A stretch of DNA of 64,000 nt from Bradyrhizobium liaoningense (GCF_018130825.1 NZ_JAFCJS010000011.1:157483-221482); one strand, 5' to 3'. Numbered from the stretch's first letter, positions 32,177-41,006 are shown. Numbers and translations: made by a program. The notes: generated from the letters alone by a model not told the origin.

Positions 32177-33505
32177 TCAGGCCACCTTCTTGATGGCGTC
32201 GCCGAGGATCGAGACCATCTGGTCGATGTGGCTCTTCTCGACGATGAGCGGAGGCGACATCGCGAAGCTGTCGCCGCTCATGCGCAGATAGAGGCCGGTG
32301 TTGAAGCAGTCGACCATGACGTCATAGCCGCGCGCGCCGACGACGCCGTCGCGCGGCGCCAGCTCGACCGCACCCATCAGGCCGCAATTGCGGATGTCGA
32401 CGACGTTCGGCAGGCCCTTGAGCGAATGCAGCGCATCGCGCCAGTATTCGGCGATCGATGCACCGCGCGTGAGCAGGCCTTCGTCCTTGTAGATGTCGAG
32501 CGTCGCGATGCCGGCGGCGCAGGCGGTCGGATGCGCGGAATAGGTGTAGCCGTGGAACAGCTCCATCTGGTTTTCCGGGCCGACCATCATGCCATCATGC
32601 ACCTTGCGGCTCGCGAACACGGCGCCGCAGGGAATGGTGCCGTTGGTAATGCCCTTGGCCGTCGTCATCAGGTCCGGCGTGACGCCGAAGAAGTTGGCGG
32701 CGAACGGCGTGCCGAGGCGGCCGAAGCCGGTGATGACCTCGTCGAAGATCAGCAGGATGCCGTGCTTGTCGCAGATCTCGCGCAGGCGCTGCAGATAGCC
32801 CTTCGGCGGCGGCAGCACCGCGGTCGAGCCCGGCACCGGCTCGACGATGACGGCGGCGATGGTCTCGGCGCCGTGCAGGGCCACCAGACGCTCGAGATCG
32901 TCGGCGAGCTCGACGCCATGCTCGGGCTGGTCCTTGGCGAAGGCGTTGCGGCTGAGATCGTGGGTGTGGCGGATATGGTCGACGCCCGGCAGCAGGGTCG
33001 CAAACGCACGACGGTTGGCGACCATGCCGCCGACCGAGGTGCCGCCGAAGCCGACGCCGTGATAGCCGCGCTCACGGCCGATCAGGCGCGTGCGGCTCGA
33101 CTGGCCGTTGGCGCGATGATAGGCGAGCGCGATCTTCAGCGCGGTGTCGACCGACTCGGAGCCGGAGTTGGTGAAGAAGACGCGATCGAGGCCCTTCGGC
33201 GCGATCTCGGCGAGGCGCTCGGCGAAGTCGAAGGCCAGCGGATGGCCCATCTGGAAGGTCGGCGCGAAATCCAGCGTCATCAGCTGGCGCTCGACCGCGG
33301 CAGCGATCTGCTTGCGGCCGTGGCCGGCATTGACGCACCAGAGGCCGGCGGAGCCGTCGATCACCTTGCGGCCGTCGACCGTGGTGTAGTGCATGCCCTC
33401 GGCCGAGGAGAACAGGCGCGGCGCCTTCTTGAACTGCCGGTTGGCCGTGAACGGCATCCAGAACGAGTCGGTCTTGATAGTGTTCGGAATCTGATGAAGG
33501 GTCAC
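32177..33505 (-). CDS. Class III omega-aminotransferase (beta-alanine:pyruvate type)
   Basis: A 442-residue PLP enzyme. GTG 33505 is the start because AAAGGAG sits just upstream; an earlier in-frame start is unsupported. Family features are NTIKTDSFWMPFTANRQFK at the N-terminus, DGSAGLWCVNAGHGR, RGYHGVGFGGTSVGGMVANR, the PLP-binding LIFDEVITGFGRLGTPFAA and the lysine in MTTAKGITNG. These match beta-alanine:pyruvate and related omega-amino acid transaminases, which move the amino group of beta-alanine, GABA, putrescine or similar amines to pyruvate. It is divergent from a PuuR-like regulator, consistent with polyamine or omega-amino acid catabolism. The true donor is not certain. Confidence 0.9.
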   Translation of the reverse strand: MTLHQIPNTIKTDSFWMPFTANRQFKKAPRLFSSAEGMHYTTVDGRKVIDGSAGLWCVNAGHGRKQIAAAVERQLMTLDFAPTFQMGHPLAFDFAERLAEIAPKGLDRVFFTNSGSESVDTALKIALAYHRANGQSSRTRLIGRERGYHGVGFGGTSVGGMVANRRAFATLLPGVDHIRHTHDLSRNAFAKDQPEHGVELADDLERLVALHGAETIAAVIVEPVPGSTAVLPPPKGYLQRLREICDKHGILLIFDEVITGFGRLGTPFAANFFGVTPDLMTTAKGITNGTIPCGAVFASRKVHDGMMVGPENQMELFHGYTYSAHPTACAAGIATLDIYKDEGLLTRGASIAEYWRDALHSLKGLPNVVDIRNCGLMGAVELAPRDGVVGARGYDVMVDCFNTGLYLRMSGDSFAMSPPLIVEKSHIDQMVSILGDAIKKVA

Positions 33506-33653
33506 GGCCGCGCTCCTTTGCTGACGGGTTACCAGAGCCACGGCTTGAAAAGCGCAACAAGTCCTTTTCTGGTGACCTGCAAGCCATTGATTTCACTGGG
33601 GCAGCCGGTCCATATTTGCGCGATCCGCAACACCTGCAACACGGGACCAGGCT

Positions 33654-34202
33654 ATGAGCGTCGACATCGGTGGACGGCTGCGATTCATCCGGGCGCGCCA
33701 CAAGCTGTCGCAGCGTGAACTCGCCAAACGCGCCGGCGTCACCAATTCGACGATCTCGCTGATCGAATCCAACCAGATGAACCCCTCGGTCGGCGCGCTC
33801 AAGCGCATCCTCGACGGCATCCCGATGGGGCTTGCCGAGTTCTTCGCGCTGGAGCCGGAGTCGAGGCGCAAGATCTTCTACCGCGCGGAGGAGCTGACGG
33901 AGGTCGGCAAGAAGCCGATCTCGTATCGGCAAGTCGGCGACAATCTGTTCGGCCGCAGCCTGCAGATTCTGAAAGAGCGCTACGAGCCCGGCAGCGACAC
34001 CGGACGCGTTCATCTCGTCCATGACGGCGAGGAAGGCGGCATCGTGATATCAGGCAAGCTCGAAGTCACCGTCGAGGACGAGCGCCGCATTCTCAATCCC
34101 GGCGATGCCTATTATTTCGAGAGCCGCCGCCCACACCGCTTCCGCTGCGTCGGCGGCAAGCCGTGCGAAGTGATCTCGGCCTGCACACCGCCGACGTTCT
34201 GA
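33654..34202 (+). CDS. PuuR-like HTH-cupin repressor
   Basis: A 182-residue regulator that aligns over its length with E. coli PuuR as I recall it. There is an XRE helix-turn-helix at residues about 5-60 (LRFIRARHKLSQRELAKRAG, TNSTISLIESNQMNPS), then EFFALEPE, and a cupin at about 100-180 (ERYEPGSDTGRVHLVHDGEE, GDAYYFESRRPHRF) ending in ISACTPPTF, very close to the PuuR end ISAHTPTTF. PuuR represses putrescine use genes and is relieved by putrescine. This gene is divergent from the omega-aminotransferase, so that enzyme is the most likely target. An imperfect inverted repeat (GGTTACCAGA and TCTGGTGACC) in the 148-base gap could be an operator. Confidence 0.9.
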   Translation: MSVDIGGRLRFIRARHKLSQRELAKRAGVTNSTISLIESNQMNPSVGALKRILDGIPMGLAEFFALEPESRRKIFYRAEELTEVGKKPISYRQVGDNLFGRSLQILKERYEPGSDTGRVHLVHDGEEGGIVISGKLEVTVEDERRILNPGDAYYFESRRPHRFRCVGGKPCEVISACTPPTF

Positions 34203-34224
34203 CGCGCGATCGGCGCATCCGGGA

Positions 34225-34255
34225 TCTTACGGAGCTACCGGTTTCTTACGGAGCT
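34225..34255. repeat. Tandem 12-bp direct repeat, 19-bp period
   Basis: TCTTACGGAGCT occurs at 34225-34236 and again at 34244-34255. It lies just after the PuuR-like gene and about 135 bases before a small gene. It may be a regulatory repeat for the downstream small transcript or a chance duplication. Confidence 0.5.
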
Positions 34256-34339
34256 TGAGCCATCTCAATTTCTGCGGCCCACACCGTTATATATTCGAAC
34301 CGTAGCCGAGCAGCCTGGCTTTAGAGGTGCTGAGGTTAT

Positions 34340-34368
34340 GGCCCCGGACTCCTAGGCACTCCGGGGCC
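34340..34368 (+). terminator. GC-rich hairpin upstream of a small gene
   Basis: A perfect 9-bp stem GGCCCCGGA/TCCGGGGCC with an 11-base loop and no U tract after it. It may end the PuuR-like transcript weakly or sit in the 5' leader of the small gene that starts 21 bases later. The sequence before it (34300-34340) is partly AT-rich, with TTATATATTCG, a possible -10 region. Confidence 0.45.
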
Positions 34369-34389
34369 GCTTCGTAACAGGGCTCGCAG

Positions 34390-34542
34390 ATGAAGATCAC
34401 GCTCGCCAATGCAGAAGCCGCGCTCGACGAAGTCCAGCGCGATGCCGACAAGCTCCATTCGCGCGAGCTGCGCAAGGCCATCGCCGCCTACATCGAGATG
34501 CAGCGCGAGGCGCTCAAGGCGGTCCGCAAGAAGCTGCATTAG
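34390..34542 (+). CDS. Small helical protein of unknown function
   Basis: A 50-residue frame (ATG 34390, TAG 34540-34542) beginning MKITLANAEAALDEVQRD and ending ALKAVRKKLH. It reads as two amphipathic helices rich in Ala, Glu, Lys and Arg with no Cys or Pro, and its codon use is typical of the genome. A hairpin and a TATA-like segment precede it, which suggests its own transcript. The ribosome binding site is weak. I do not recognise a family. Confidence 0.5.
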   Translation: MKITLANAEAALDEVQRDADKLHSRELRKAIAAYIEMQREALKAVRKKLH

Positions 34543-34586
34543 CGAGACGCGGCGGAGCGAGATGATCTCGCCCCGCCTCTTCCCTC

Positions 34587-36848
34587 TCAGGGCTGCGTCA
34601 GCAACTCCTCGATCCTGATCGGGAAGCGACGCACGCGCACGCCGGTCGCGTGCCAGACCGCGTTGGCGACCGCACCGGCGCTGCCGGTGATGCCGATTTC
34701 GCCAACACCCTTGATACCGAGCGCGTTGACATGCGGATCGTGCTCCTCGACCGTGATCACGTCGAGCGGCGGCACGTCGGCATTCACGGGAATGTGGTAC
34801 TCACCGAGATTGGCATTCATGATGCGGCCGCTGCGGCGATCGGTGATGGCCTCCTCGTGCAGCGCGAAGGACAGGCCCCAGATCATGCCGCCGAACAGCT
34901 GGCTCTTCACCAGGTGCGGATTGACGATCCGCCCCGCGGCGAAGGCGCCGACCATGCGGGTGACGCGGGCCTGGCCGAGCTCGGGATCGACCTTCACCTC
35001 GGCGAACACCGCGCCATGGGCGTGCATCGCATACTCTTCCATCGCCGCAGGATTTGGCGCGCCGGTGCCGCGGGCCTCGACCTCGGCAACGCCGGCGCGC
35101 GCCAGGATCTCGGCATAGCTCTCGCTGCGGCTCTCGTCATCACGACGGATCAGCCTGCCGTCCCGCGCGATGACACCGGCATTGCCGGCGCCGAACAATG
35201 GCGAGCGTTCGTCTTTGGTGGCGAGGTCGGCAAGCTTTGCGATCACGGCCGCGCCGGCGCTGTGGATCGCAGCACCCGCGGTTGCCGTGTGCGCCGAGCC
35301 GCCGGCAATGCCGGCATCGGGCAGGTCGGACGTGCCGGCCTTGAATTCCACACGGTCGATATCGAGGCCGACGGCATCGGCCGCGATCTGGGCCAGCGCC
35401 GTCCAGGCGCCCTGCCCCATGTCGTGCGCGCCGATCTCCATCACGCCAGAGCCATCGCGGCGGATCGCCGCGCGGGCTTCGGCCTGGAACATCAGGGCGG
35501 GGAAGGTCGCGGTGCCCATGCCCCAGCCGACCAGCAGGCCGGCATCGTCGCGCATCTGCCGCGGCTGCAGCGGACGCTTTGCCCAGCCGAACCGCGCCGC
35601 GCCCTGCGCGTAGCAGGCCCGCAATGCCTTCGAGGAGAAGGGCCGTCCCGTCATCGGCTCGACCTCGGCGTAGTTCTTGAGGCGGAAAGCGAGCGGGTCG
35701 ATGCCGCAGGCCCAGGCCATCTCGTCGATCGCGCTCTCGAGCGCGATCGAGCCGGTCGCCTCGCCGGGCGCGCGCATGAACAGCGGCGTGCCGGTGTTGA
35801 CGCGCACGGCATCGTGCGAGGTGCGGATCGCAGGCGCCGCATAGAGCGTGTGCGAGGCGTCGGCCGCGGGCTCGTAGAAATCGTCGAACGTGCTCGAGAC
35901 CGTTCGCGCGTGATGATCGAGCGCGGTCAGGCGTCCTTCGCCGTCGGCGCCGATGCGCAAGCGCTGCCGCGTCGGCGCGCGATGGCCGACCGGTCCGTAC
36001 ATCTGCTCGCGGCGCAGCACCAGCTTCACAGGCCTGCCGACAAGCTTGGCGGCCATGATGCCGAGGGTCGGCGGCCCGGCCATCAAACCCTTGGAGCCGA
36101 AGCCGCCGCCGAGGAACGGGCTGCGGATGTGGATCTTGTCGTGCGCGATGCCGAACAGCTCGGCGATGCGCGCCAGCGACAGCATCAGGCCCTGCGTAGG
36201 CATGTCGATCTGCAGTCGGTCGCCGTCCCAGGAGGCAACGATCGCATGCGGCTCCATCGCGTTGTGATATTGCGGCGGCGTCTCGTAAATCGCGTCGATC
36301 TGCTTCTCGGCCGAGGCGAGGCCCGCCTCGACATCGCCGCGGTGAAGCTCCGTGGGATTGCCGACACCGACGACCGGCGGCACGAAGCTTTCGCCGGCAT
36401 CGAGCCCGACGAGCGCGGGCAACGGTTCGTAACGCGGCGCCAGCAGCGCCGCACCTTCCGTCGCCGCCTCCAGCGTCTCGGCGATCACGACGGCGATCGG
36501 CTGGTTGGCGTAGCGGACCTCGTTGCTTTGCAACACCTCCATCCGGAACACGAACGGGTTGGTCTTGATCTCGGGGTCGATCGCGAGCGCTGGCTTATGG
36601 TCCGGCGTCATGACGTCGACCACGCCGGGATGACGTTTTGCGGCAGCGACATCGAGCGAGGTCACGCGGCCGTGTGCGATGCCGGACACCGCCATCACCG
36701 CAAACAGCATGCCGGGCGGGTGATTGTCGGCGGCGTAAGTCGCCTGTCCCTTGACCTTGAGGATGCCGTCGCGGCGGGTCAGCGGCTGGCCGATGTTCGA
36801 GCCGTGGCGCAGATGAGCGGGTGCGCTGGTGAGATTCAGCTCAGGCAT
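34587..36848 (-). CDS. Xanthine dehydrogenase family protein, molybdopterin-binding subunit
   Basis: A 753-residue subunit, with ATG 36848 overlapping the FAD subunit gene by eight bases. The N-terminal domain has PLTRRDGILKVKGQATYAAD and GMLFAVMAVSGIAHGRV. Cofactor-binding parts include FLGGGFGSKG, APGEATGSIALESAIDEMA, AHDMGQGAWTALAQIAAD and the catalytic-Glu region GIKGVGEIGITGSAGAVANA near the C-terminus. This is the PaoC/YagR-type layout of periplasmic or cytoplasmic aldehyde oxidoreductases. It catalyses hydroxylation at the Mo centre. It is the last gene of an iron-sulfur, FAD, Mo operon. Confidence 0.92.
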   Translation of the reverse strand: MPELNLTSAPAHLRHGSNIGQPLTRRDGILKVKGQATYAADNHPPGMLFAVMAVSGIAHGRVTSLDVAAAKRHPGVVDVMTPDHKPALAIDPEIKTNPFVFRMEVLQSNEVRYANQPIAVVIAETLEAATEGAALLAPRYEPLPALVGLDAGESFVPPVVGVGNPTELHRGDVEAGLASAEKQIDAIYETPPQYHNAMEPHAIVASWDGDRLQIDMPTQGLMLSLARIAELFGIAHDKIHIRSPFLGGGFGSKGLMAGPPTLGIMAAKLVGRPVKLVLRREQMYGPVGHRAPTRQRLRIGADGEGRLTALDHHARTVSSTFDDFYEPAADASHTLYAAPAIRTSHDAVRVNTGTPLFMRAPGEATGSIALESAIDEMAWACGIDPLAFRLKNYAEVEPMTGRPFSSKALRACYAQGAARFGWAKRPLQPRQMRDDAGLLVGWGMGTATFPALMFQAEARAAIRRDGSGVMEIGAHDMGQGAWTALAQIAADAVGLDIDRVEFKAGTSDLPDAGIAGGSAHTATAGAAIHSAGAAVIAKLADLATKDERSPLFGAGNAGVIARDGRLIRRDDESRSESYAEILARAGVAEVEARGTGAPNPAAMEEYAMHAHGAVFAEVKVDPELGQARVTRMVGAFAAGRIVNPHLVKSQLFGGMIWGLSFALHEEAITDRRSGRIMNANLGEYHIPVNADVPPLDVITVEEHDPHVNALGIKGVGEIGITGSAGAVANAVWHATGVRVRRFPIRIEELLTQP

Positions 36849-37896
36849 GAATGGCTCCGGAGGTCGAGGCAAAGGGAGAGGCCGGCAGCGCGGGGATGCG
36901 CGCGGGCGTGCCGGCAGCGGCAAGGGTCAGCGCGCGCACGACGATGCGGCGCGCCAGCTCGATCTTGAAGGCGTTGTCGCTGGACGGCTTTGCGTCGGTG
37001 AGCGCGCGCCAGGCCGCTTCCTGGAAGGCGTCGGCCGTTGGCGCGACGCCCCTGAGCACATCCTCCGCGGCGCGGGCACGCCACGGCTTTGCGGCGACGC
37101 CACCCAGCGCAAGCCGCGCCTCCGCGATCCTGCCGTTCTCGATGCGCAGCGCGGCCGCAGCCGAGACGACGGCGAAGGCATAGGAGGTGCGCTCGCGGAC
37201 CTTGAGGTAACGCGCATGCGCGGAAAATCCACGCGCTGCGGGCGGCAGGCGTACCGCGACGATGAGGTCGCCGGGCTCGAGCGCCGATTCACGCTCGGGC
37301 GTGTTGCCGGGCAGGCGATGCAGCGCGTCGAGCTCGATCTCGCGCCGGCCATTCCTGCCCTCGATCTCGACGACGGCATCGAGCGCGACGAGCGGCACGC
37401 AGAAGTCGGACGGATGGGTGGCGATGCAGCTCTCGCTCCAGCCGAGCACGGCATGGCCGCGGTTCTCGCCGTCGCGGGCATCGCAGCCGCTGCCTGCCTC
37501 GCGTTTATTGCAGCGGCTGACGGAATCGTAGAAATACGCGCAGCGAGTCCGCTGCAGCAGATTGCCGCCGACGGTCGCGGCGTTGCGCAATTGCGCGGAC
37601 GCACCGGAGAGCAGCGCTTCCGCCACCGCAGGATACGACCGCGCGAACTCCGCATCATGCGCGAGATCGGCATTGCTCACCAGCGCCCCAATGCGCAACG
37701 ACCCGTCGGCGAGCGTTTCGATTGCATCGAGTCCGTCGAGATGCGTGACATCGACCAAGCGATCCGGCCGGCTCACGCCGCCTTTCATCAGATCGAGCAG
37801 ATTGGTGCCGGCGGCAAGATAAACGGCGCCCGGCTGCGCGGCGGCGGCAACGGCCTCCGTGACCGTGGCCGGCCTGACATAATCGAACGGTTTCAT
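36841..37896 (-). CDS. Xanthine dehydrogenase family protein, FAD-binding subunit
   Basis: A 351-residue protein of the PaoB/YagS group. It begins MKPFDYVRPATVTEAVAAAA and has the FAD motif AAGTNLLDLMKGGVSRPD. It also has LRNAATVGGNLLQRTRCAYF followed by a Cys-rich stretch (CNKREAGSGCDARDGENRGH), which in PaoB-type subunits carries an extra [4Fe-4S] cluster. The C-terminal RYLKVRERTSYAFAVVSAAA is the CO_deh_flav_C domain. The start at 37896 overlaps the iron-sulfur subunit stop by four bases, and the 3' end overlaps the Mo subunit gene, so the three are tightly coupled. It passes electrons from the iron-sulfur subunit to an acceptor. Confidence 0.92.
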   Translation of the reverse strand: MKPFDYVRPATVTEAVAAAAQPGAVYLAAGTNLLDLMKGGVSRPDRLVDVTHLDGLDAIETLADGSLRIGALVSNADLAHDAEFARSYPAVAEALLSGASAQLRNAATVGGNLLQRTRCAYFYDSVSRCNKREAGSGCDARDGENRGHAVLGWSESCIATHPSDFCVPLVALDAVVEIEGRNGRREIELDALHRLPGNTPERESALEPGDLIVAVRLPPAARGFSAHARYLKVRERTSYAFAVVSAAAALRIENGRIAEARLALGGVAAKPWRARAAEDVLRGVAPTADAFQEAAWRALTDAKPSSDNAFKIELARRIVVRALTLAAAGTPARIPALPASPFASTSGAIHA

Positions 37897-38390
37897 GCGG
37901 AACGCCTCTGGTTGGTTTCGTCCATCCCGGCCTGCGCCTCCAGCACGGCATCGACGATGCCGGCGTAGGCGCCGCAGCGGCAGAGATTGCCGCTCATGCA
38001 TTCGCGGATGCGCTCGGGATCGTTGCCGGCCTGGGCCTCTTGCATCATGCCGATCGCGCTCATGATCTGACCGGGCGTGCAGAAGCCGCACTGGAAGCCG
38101 TCATGGGCGATGAAGGCGGCCTGCACCGGATGAAGCTGATCGCCGCGCGCAACGCCCTCGATGGTGAGGATGTCGGCGCCGTCATGGCTGATGGCGAGTG
38201 CGAGGCAGGAGTTGATACGCTTGCCGTCGACGAGAATGGTGCAGGCGCCGCACTGGCCGCGGTCGCATCCCTTCTTGGTTCCGGTCAGATGGAGGCGCTC
38301 ACGCAAGAGATCGAGCAGCGTGACGCGCGGATCGTCGAGGACGAAATCGCGCCGCGCACCGTTCACGGTGAGGCTGATGGAGTGGTTCAT
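37893..38390 (-). CDS. Xanthine dehydrogenase family protein, 2Fe-2S subunit
   Basis: A 165-residue small subunit with two [2Fe-2S] clusters. The plant-ferredoxin-like cluster is KKGCDRGQCGACTILVDG plus a later Cys in INSCLALA. The alpha-helical cluster is GFQCGFCTPGQIMSA and ECMSGNLCRCGAY. There is no twin-arginine signal, unlike E. coli PaoA, so this complex is probably cytoplasmic unless another subunit carries the signal. It is the promoter-proximal gene, with a palindromic operator candidate about 110 bases upstream of its start and a divergent TetR gene. Confidence 0.93.
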   Translation of the reverse strand: MNHSISLTVNGARRDFVLDDPRVTLLDLLRERLHLTGTKKGCDRGQCGACTILVDGKRINSCLALAISHDGADILTIEGVARGDQLHPVQAAFIAHDGFQCGFCTPGQIMSAIGMMQEAQAGNDPERIRECMSGNLCRCGAYAGIVDAVLEAQAGMDETNQRRSA

Positions 38391-38501
38391 ACAAGGCTCC
38401 GATCAGATATGGACATGAGTCATCGGCCAGCGCGCCACCTCCGTGGCCGCCGTCGATATGCGCCAGCCAGGCGGAACCCGGCCGACATCTCAATGAAAAT
38501 A

Positions 38502-38516
38502 CGGAGGCATCCTCCG
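38502..38516. promoter_or_regulatory. TetR-type palindromic operator candidate
   Basis: CGGAGG-CAT-CCTCCG is a perfect 6-bp inverted repeat with a 3-base spacer. It is flanked by AT-rich sequence (AATA before, CTTA after) in the 239-base divergent region between the molybdenum hydroxylase operon and the TetR gene. Confidence 0.65.
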
Positions 38517-38629
38517 CTTAACAAGGGCCACCCGGAAATATTTGGAATTCGTCAAAGCCCGTGCGCGTACAACGCGATGCAGCCAGCCAAGGGTTCAATC
38601 TAACCAATTCGTGATCTACATTGCCTGAT

Positions 38630-39271
38630 ATGGACGACCACACCGACCAGATCCGGAAGCCCCGCGCCGATGCCGTGCGCAATCGCGAGCGCGTGCTCGA
38701 GGCGGCCAAGGCCGTGTTCAACGCCGGCGGCCCCGAGGCGAGCCTGGAGGCCGTGGCGAAACGCGCCGGCGTCGGCATCGGCACGCTCTATCGGCACTTT
38801 CCAACGCGGGAGGATCTGTTCGAGGCGGTGTACCGGCGCGAGGTCGAGCAGCTCAGCGAACTTGCCGAACAATTGAAGACTACGAAGGACCCGGTCGATG
38901 CGCTCAGGCGCTGGCTGAATTCTGCTGTCGAATTCGTTGCCACGAAAAAAGGCATGTCGGCCGCGCTGGCGCTGACGTTCCAGAGCACATCCGAACTCGC
39001 CGCCTTCTCGATGGACCGGCTAACCAAGGCGATCGGCTCGCTGCTCGATCGCGCGGTCGCGGCCGGCCAGATGCGCGCCGATATCAGCCCGGAGGATCTG
39101 CTCAGGGCCTTGATCGGCATGTGCTACATGCACGACCAGCCCGGCTGGCAGTCGTCGGTCTTGCGGATGCTCGACGTGTTCGTCGACGGCCTGCGCGTGC
39201 AGCCGGCCGTCAAGACAAAGGCGCGCCCCGCGGCCAAGCCTGCAAAACCGGCGGTGAAACGGAAGCGGTAG
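38630..39271 (+). CDS. TetR/AcrR family transcriptional regulator
   Basis: A 213-residue regulator, with ATG 38630 taken over a TTG nine bases earlier. The DNA-binding domain is at residues about 15-60: RNRERVLEAAKAVFNAGGPE, SLEAVAKRAGVGIGTLYRHF and TREDLFEAVY. The ligand domain is all-helical, and the tail is Lys/Ala/Pro-rich (KTKARPAAKPAKPAVKRKR), which may add nonspecific DNA affinity. It is divergent from the molybdenum hydroxylase operon, and the CGGAGG palindrome between them is the likely binding site. The inducer is probably an aldehyde or aromatic related to that enzyme, by inference. Confidence 0.9.
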   Translation: MDDHTDQIRKPRADAVRNRERVLEAAKAVFNAGGPEASLEAVAKRAGVGIGTLYRHFPTREDLFEAVYRREVEQLSELAEQLKTTKDPVDALRRWLNSAVEFVATKKGMSAALALTFQSTSELAAFSMDRLTKAIGSLLDRAVAAGQMRADISPEDLLRALIGMCYMHDQPGWQSSVLRMLDVFVDGLRVQPAVKTKARPAAKPAKPAVKRKR

Positions 39272-39336
39272 CGAGCCCGTATTTCCCGTGGGCGTGCTAG
39301 GATCGGTACCGCCGGGATTTCAACGCGGAGCCTGCC

Positions 39337-39744
39337 ATGCGCATTGCCGCCTTGTTCGTCGCCCTCTGTGTCGCCTTCAGCGCCCCTTCAGCACGCGCCG
39401 ACGATGTCGCGACGGCCCAAAGCGTCATCCGCGCCCAGGAGCAGGCGTTCGTCCGCGACGACGCGAGCGCCGCCTATTCCTATGCCGCACCGGCGATCAA
39501 GGAAATCTTCCCCGCCCCCGACATCTTCATGTCGATGGTGCAGAACGGCTACGCCCCTGTCTATCGTCACAAAAGCTTCGAATTTGGCGAGAGCAAGAGT
39601 GAGGGCAGCTGGATCGCCCAGCGCGTCCATATCATTGATGCCAATGGCGAGGCCTGGGAGGCGCTCTACACGCTCGAGCAGCAGGCGGACGGCAGCTACA
39701 AGATCACCGGCTGCTCGCTCCTGAAGGCGGGACAGGCGGTTTAG
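39337..39744 (+). CDS. Exported DUF4864 family protein
   Basis: A 135-residue protein with a signal peptide (MRIAALFVALCVAFSAPSARA) and an NTF2-like body: VIRAQEQAFVRDDASAAYSY, APDIFMSMVQNGYAPVYRHK, and GEAWEALYTLEQQADGSYKI ending in GCSLLK. This is the pattern of the DUF4864 family, of unknown function. Its stop overlaps the convergent MFS gene by four bases. It probably acts in the periplasm. Confidence 0.8.
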   Translation: MRIAALFVALCVAFSAPSARADDVATAQSVIRAQEQAFVRDDASAAYSYAAPAIKEIFPAPDIFMSMVQNGYAPVYRHKSFEFGESKSEGSWIAQRVHIIDANGEAWEALYTLEQQADGSYKITGCSLLKAGQAV

Positions 39745-41006
39745 GTCGCAAAGCCCGGACCGGTCTTCACCGAGCCCATCCGCGAGCGGATCAGCAGCAG
39801 CACGACGATGCCGATATTGAGCGCGTTCCAGGCGACGCCGTTGGCGAAGGCCGCGCCGTAGGAGCCGGTGGCATCGAAGATGACACCCGATACCCAGCCG
39901 CCGAACGACATTCCGAACACGGAGGCGAAGATCACGATGCCGACACGGGTCGCCGCCTCGCTCGCCGGCATCGCTTCGCGCACGATGATGGCGTAGCTCG
40001 GCACGATGCCGCCCTGGAACAGGCCGAACATCGCCGAGATCAGATAGAGCGAGGCCAGGCTGTCGAAGAACAAATAGAACACAAGCGCAAAGCCCTGCGC
40101 GAGCGATCCGATCAGCAGCGTACGGATGCCGCCGATCTTGTCGGCGAGATAGCCCGAGCCGATGCGGCTGACGATGCCGCAGGCCATCATCAGCGACAGC
40201 ATCTCGGCGCCGCGCGCGACGCCATAGCCGAGATCGCCGCAATAGGCGACGATATGGACCTGCGGCATCGCCATGGCGACGCAGCAGGAGATGCTGGCGA
40301 TCGAGAGCAGCACCGTCAGCGTGTTGGTCGAGAGCTTGAGATCCACCCGCGGCGGCGGAGCATTGGCATGATCGCGGGTCTGGTCGTCGCCCATCTGTGC
40401 GCGCAGGACGAGGACCAGAAGCGCCATCGTGCTCGCGCAGACGATGCCGATGCCGATGTGGGTGTAGCGCCAGCCGGCGGTCTGCGTGCCCCAGCTCACG
40501 ATCGGCGGCCACATCGTGCCGGCGACGTAGTTGCCGCTGGCAACGATGGTCACGGCAAGCCCGCGGTAGCGCTCGAACCAATGCGAGGCTTCCGCCATCA
40601 GCGGCGCGAAGGTCGCGGAAGTGCCGAGGCCGATCAGGAAATACGCCGCGACGAACTGCCAGAGCTGAGTTGACAGGCCCGCAAGCACATTGGCGACGGC
40701 GAGAAAAGCAATGCTGATCGCCATGGCGGACACGATGCCGAACCGGTCGGTGATCTTGCCGGCGATCACGCCGCCCAGCCCGAAACCGAACATCATCAGC
40801 GTGAAGGCCAGCGACACCGCGCCGCGCGTGGCACCGAATTCCGCCTGCACCACTGGAATCACGACCACGACCGCCCACATGCCGACGGCGCCGATCGAGC
40901 CGATCACCAGCGCAATGACGAGCCGCATCCAGGCCTGACGGGAATCAGGGCTGAACGAATCAGGCGCGTGTCCTGGATGAATGGGTGCGTGCACGGGCCG
41001 GACCAT
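39741..41006 (-). CDS. MFS transporter (monocarboxylate/oxalate-formate antiporter-like)
   Basis: A 421-residue protein with 12 hydrophobic segments. After a 26-residue hydrophilic start come LVIALVIGSIGAVGMWAVVV and the loop-2/3 motif GVIAGKITDRFGIVSAMA; motif GSGYLADKIGGIRTLLIGS repeats it in the second half. The FGATRGAVSLAFTLMMFGFG and HWFERYRGLAVTIVASGNYV stretches resemble the OFA and MCT branches, which move small carboxylates. Substrate and direction are unknown. It stands alone on its strand and is divergent from the copper-related operon. Confidence 0.88.
   Translation of the reverse strand: MVRPVHAPIHPGHAPDSFSPDSRQAWMRLVIALVIGSIGAVGMWAVVVVIPVVQAEFGATRGAVSLAFTLMMFGFGLGGVIAGKITDRFGIVSAMAISIAFLAVANVLAGLSTQLWQFVAAYFLIGLGTSATFAPLMAEASHWFERYRGLAVTIVASGNYVAGTMWPPIVSWGTQTAGWRYTHIGIGIVCASTMALLVLVLRAQMGDDQTRDHANAPPPRVDLKLSTNTLTVLLSIASISCCVAMAMPQVHIVAYCGDLGYGVARGAEMLSLMMACGIVSRIGSGYLADKIGGIRTLLIGSLAQGFALVFYLFFDSLASLYLISAMFGLFQGGIVPSYAIIVREAMPASEAATRVGIVIFASVFGMSFGGWVSGVIFDATGSYGAAFANGVAWNALNIGIVVLLLIRSRMGSVKTGPGFAT

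Noticed and set aside
34650..36968. 772-codon plus-strand frame opposite the molybdenum hydroxylase gene
   Set aside because: Antisense shadow with no recognisable domain; the sense strand carries complete cofactor motifs.
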